The notes under the pieces are model-generated. The model saw only the letters and a list, made by a program, of their open reading frames with translations, did not search any database and was not told where the DNA came from. A DNA stretch of 7,583 nucleotides. Source: DASSKA01 sp035690905 (lineage in GTDB: Bacteria > Actinomycetota > Actinomycetes > Propionibacteriales > Nocardioidaceae). This document shows positions 5,552 to 7,583 of this stretch, in pieces. The DNA lies in NCBI GenBank assembly GCA_035690905.1, contig DASSKA010000125.1:1-7583 (forward strand). The letters are read 5' to 3'. Numbering within the stretch: the first letter of the stretch is position 1; every line of letters starts with the position of its first letter. The translations under genes and the position numbers were made by a program.

Positions 5552-7583
5552 GCGCCCAGGCGCCCAGCACGACGACCATCGGCACCGGGCGGATCGGGGA
5601 CAGCCCCGCCCGCCCCGACGGGATCCTCAAGGTCACCGGCGAGTTCGCCTATGCCAGTGACCTCTGGATGGAGGACATGATCTGGGGGGTGACCCTGCGC
5701 AGCCCGCACCCGCACGCCCGGATCCGCTCGGTCGACATCGGCCCGGCCCTGGCCACACCGGGGGTGTACGCCGTACTCCTGGCTGACGACGTGCCCGGCC
5801 GCAACGCGTTCGGGCTCGAGCACGACGACCAGCCGGTGCTCGCCGACGGAGTGGTCCGCTACCAGGGCGAACCGGTGGCGCTGGTCGCCGCCGACCACCC
5901 GGAGATCGCCCGGCAGGCCGCCAAGAGGGTGGTGGTCGACTACGAGCCCCTGCCCCGGGTCACCGACGGGCGCCGTGCCCTCGACCCGGACGCCCCGACC
6001 GTGCACCCGGACGGGAACCTGGTCCGCCACCTCAAGATCCGCAAGGGCGACCCGGAGGTCACCGCACCGGTCGTCGTCGAGCTGGACTTCGAGGTCGGCA
6101 TGCAGGACCAGGCCTTCCTCGGCCCCGAGTCCGGGCTCGCGGTGCCCGCCGAGGACGGCGGCGTGGACCTGTACGTCGCCACCCAGTGGCTGCACGTCGA
6201 CCAGCGGCAGATCTGCCAGGCGCTTGGTATGCCGCTCGAGAAGGTGCGGCTGAGCCTGTCCGGGGTCGGCGGGGCGTTCGGCGGCCGCGAGGACCTGTCC
6301 ATGCACGTGCACGCCTGTCTGCTGGCGCTGCACACCGGCAAGCCGGTGAAGATGGTCTACAACCGCGAGGAGTCCTTCTTCGGGCACGTGCACCGCCACC
6401 CGGCGTACCTGCACTACGAGTACGGCGCGGACGAGGACGGCCGGCTGGTCTACGGCCGCGCGAACATCGTCTTCGACGGCGGCGCCTACGCCTCGTCCAC
6501 GGCGGCCGTGGTCGGCAACGGGGGGACCATGGGCCTCGGGCCCTACCGGTTCCCGAACGTGCACGTGGACTGCTTCGGCGTCTACACCAACAACCCGCCG
6601 TGCGGGGCGATGCGTGGGTTCGGCTGCGTGCAGGCCGCCTTCGCCCACGAGGCGATGATGGACGAGCTGGCCGACCGCATCGGCGTCGACCGGCTTGCGA
6701 TCCGGCAGCTGAACGGGATGACCGAGGGGGATCAGAACATCACCGGGCAGGTCATCGACTCCGCGGCCCCGGTCGCGGAGCTGCTGCGCATCGTGCACGA
6801 CCTGCCGCTGCCGCCGGCGGCCACGGGCGAGCTCGACCTGCGCTCGCTGCCGGGCGGGGTGTCCAACACCACCCACGGCGAGTCGGTGGTGCGTGGTATC
6901 GGCTACGCGGTGACCTACAAGAACGTGGGGTTCTCCGAGGGCTTCGACGACTACTCCACTGCCCGCGTGCGGCTGGAGACGGTGGCCGGCGAGCCGCTGG
7001 TCACGGTGCACACCGCAGCCGCGGAGGTGGGGCAGGGGCTGGTCACGATCGAGCAGCAGATCTGCCGCACCGAGCTCGGGGTGGACCGGGTGGTGGTGCA
7101 CCCCAAGGACACCTCGGTCGGCTCCGGCGGCTCCACCTCGGCGTCCCGGCAGACCTACGTCACCGGCGGCGCGGTCAAGGCCGCCTGCGAGGCGGTCCGG
7201 CGACTGGTGCTGGAACGCGCCGCGGTCTCGGTCGGGCAGGCCGCGGACTCGCTACGCCTCGAGGGCGGCAAGGTGGTCAGCCTCGGCGGCGAGGTGGTGG
7301 CCGGCCTTGCTGACGTGCTCGGCGACCAGCCGGTGGAGGAGACCGTCGAGTGGCGGCACCGGCCCACCCAGCCCGTCGACCCCGAGACCGGGCAGGGCAA
7401 CGCGCACGTGCAGTACGCCTTCTCCGCGCACCGGGCCGTCGTGGACGTGGACACCGAGCTCGGGCTGGTCAAGGTGGTCGCGCTCGACACCGCCCAGGAC
7501 GTCGGCCGGGCGCTGAACCCGGCCGCCGTGGTCGGGCAGATCCACGGCGGCAGCGCCCAGGGCATGGGGCTGGCGCTGATGGA
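5548..7583 (+). CDS. pucD: Xanthine dehydrogenase molybdopterin-binding subunit (PucD type), partial at the right edge
   Basis: The reading frame is open from ATG 5548 to the window edge: 678 codons, no internal stop. The full protein is probably 750-800 residues. It is the catalytic molybdenum subunit, which hydroxylates xanthine to urate. Residues about 15-130 form the first ('hammerhead') domain, starting with the family-like GDSPARPDGILKVTGEFAYA. The molybdopterin-binding region follows: MQDQAFLGPESG at 185-196, GVGGAFGGRED at 239-249, CGAMRGFG at 352-359, AEVGQGL at 492-498, GSGGSTSASRQT at 525-536, and the GQIHGGSAQGMGLAL stretch at the edge. By motif alignment Glu248 and Arg356 correspond to the substrate-binding Glu802 and Arg880 of bovine xanthine oxidase. 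The CO dehydrogenase active-loop motif (CSFR) is absent. The catalytic glutamate near the C-terminus lies beyond the window. The start overlaps the deaminase stop (ATGA). Confidence 0.9.
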   Translation, partial: MSAQAPSTTTIGTGRIGDSPARPDGILKVTGEFAYASDLWMEDMIWGVTLRSPHPHARIRSVDIGPALATPGVYAVLLADDVPGRNAFGLEHDDQPVLADGVVRYQGEPVALVAADHPEIARQAAKRVVVDYEPLPRVTDGRRALDPDAPTVHPDGNLVRHLKIRKGDPEVTAPVVVELDFEVGMQDQAFLGPESGLAVPAEDGGVDLYVATQWLHVDQRQICQALGMPLEKVRLSLSGVGGAFGGREDLSMHVHACLLALHTGKPVKMVYNREESFFGHVHRHPAYLHYEYGADEDGRLVYGRANIVFDGGAYASSTAAVVGNGGTMGLGPYRFPNVHVDCFGVYTNNPPCGAMRGFGCVQAAFAHEAMMDELADRIGVDRLAIRQLNGMTEGDQNITGQVIDSAAPVAELLRIVHDLPLPPAATGELDLRSLPGGVSNTTHGESVVRGIGYAVTYKNVGFSEGFDDYSTARVRLETVAGEPLVTVHTAAAEVGQGLVTIEQQICRTELGVDRVVVHPKDTSVGSGGSTSASRQTYVTGGAVKAACEAVRRLVLERAAVSVGQAADSLRLEGGKVVSLGGEVVAGLADVLGDQPVEETVEWRHRPTQPVDPETGQGNAHVQYAFSAHRAVVDVDTELGLVKVVALDTAQDVGRALNPAAVVGQIHGGSAQGMGLALM

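Noticed and set aside
4561..7101. An 846-codon open frame on the minus strand opposite the deaminase and molybdopterin subunit genes.
   Set aside because: Long antisense frames are expected in very GC-rich genes. Its translation is rich in His, Val, Arg, Gly and Pro with no recognisable domain, while the plus strand encodes two clear enzymes over the same span.
6186..7313. A 375-codon plus-strand frame inside the molybdopterin subunit gene.
   Set aside because: It is the +2 frame of pucD, with Arg/Gly/Ala-rich translation. The pucD frame carries all the conserved molybdopterin motifs without interruption.

Overview
The window is very GC-rich throughout. Its coding regions strongly prefer G or C in the third codon position, translation starts at ATG or GTG, and genes are packed with 4-bp ATGA overlaps. 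Together with the protein types (an actinobacterial-looking CtaG, a PucR-family regulator and a PucC/E/D-type xanthine dehydrogenase), this points to a high-GC Actinomycetota chromosome. The genus cannot be named from the sequence. No RNA genes, transposases, CRISPR arrays or signs of recent transfer are visible.

Left part (1-1114, plus strand): the last 40 codons of a membrane protein with a CxxC motif in a hydrophobic helix (probably a vitamin K epoxide reductase-type thiol oxidoreductase) run without a gap into ctaG, a seven-helix cytochrome c oxidase copper-assembly protein. This is the end of a respiratory or cell-envelope biogenesis operon and probably has no functional link to the rest of the window.

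Middle (1124-2668, minus strand): a PucR-family transcriptional regulator, convergent with ctaG (only 9 bp between the stop codons) and divergent from the operon to its right. A 173-bp divergent intergenic region (2669-2841) holds both sets of start signals, inverted repeats that could be operator sites, and weak promoter candidates.

Right part (2842-7583, plus strand): a tightly coupled purine-catabolism operon. The order is the FAD subunit of a molybdenum hydroxylase (pucC-like), its [2Fe-2S] subunit (pucE-like), an amidohydrolase closely resembling 8-oxoguanine deaminase, and the molybdopterin subunit (pucD-like), which runs off the right edge after 678 codons. The three hydroxylase subunits would form a xanthine dehydrogenase that oxidises hypoxanthine and xanthine to urate. 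The deaminase would turn 8-oxoguanine directly into urate, or guanine into xanthine, so both activities converge on urate. The divergent PucR-type protein is the obvious candidate regulator. Urate oxidase and later ureide genes would be expected beyond the right edge but are not seen here.

The window looks like an ordinary metabolic locus, not a new defence or mobile system. The most notable points are the deaminase gene nested between hydroxylase subunit genes by ATGA overlaps at its start and end, a strong G-quadruplex motif on the coding strand of the regulator gene, and the structured divergent control region.
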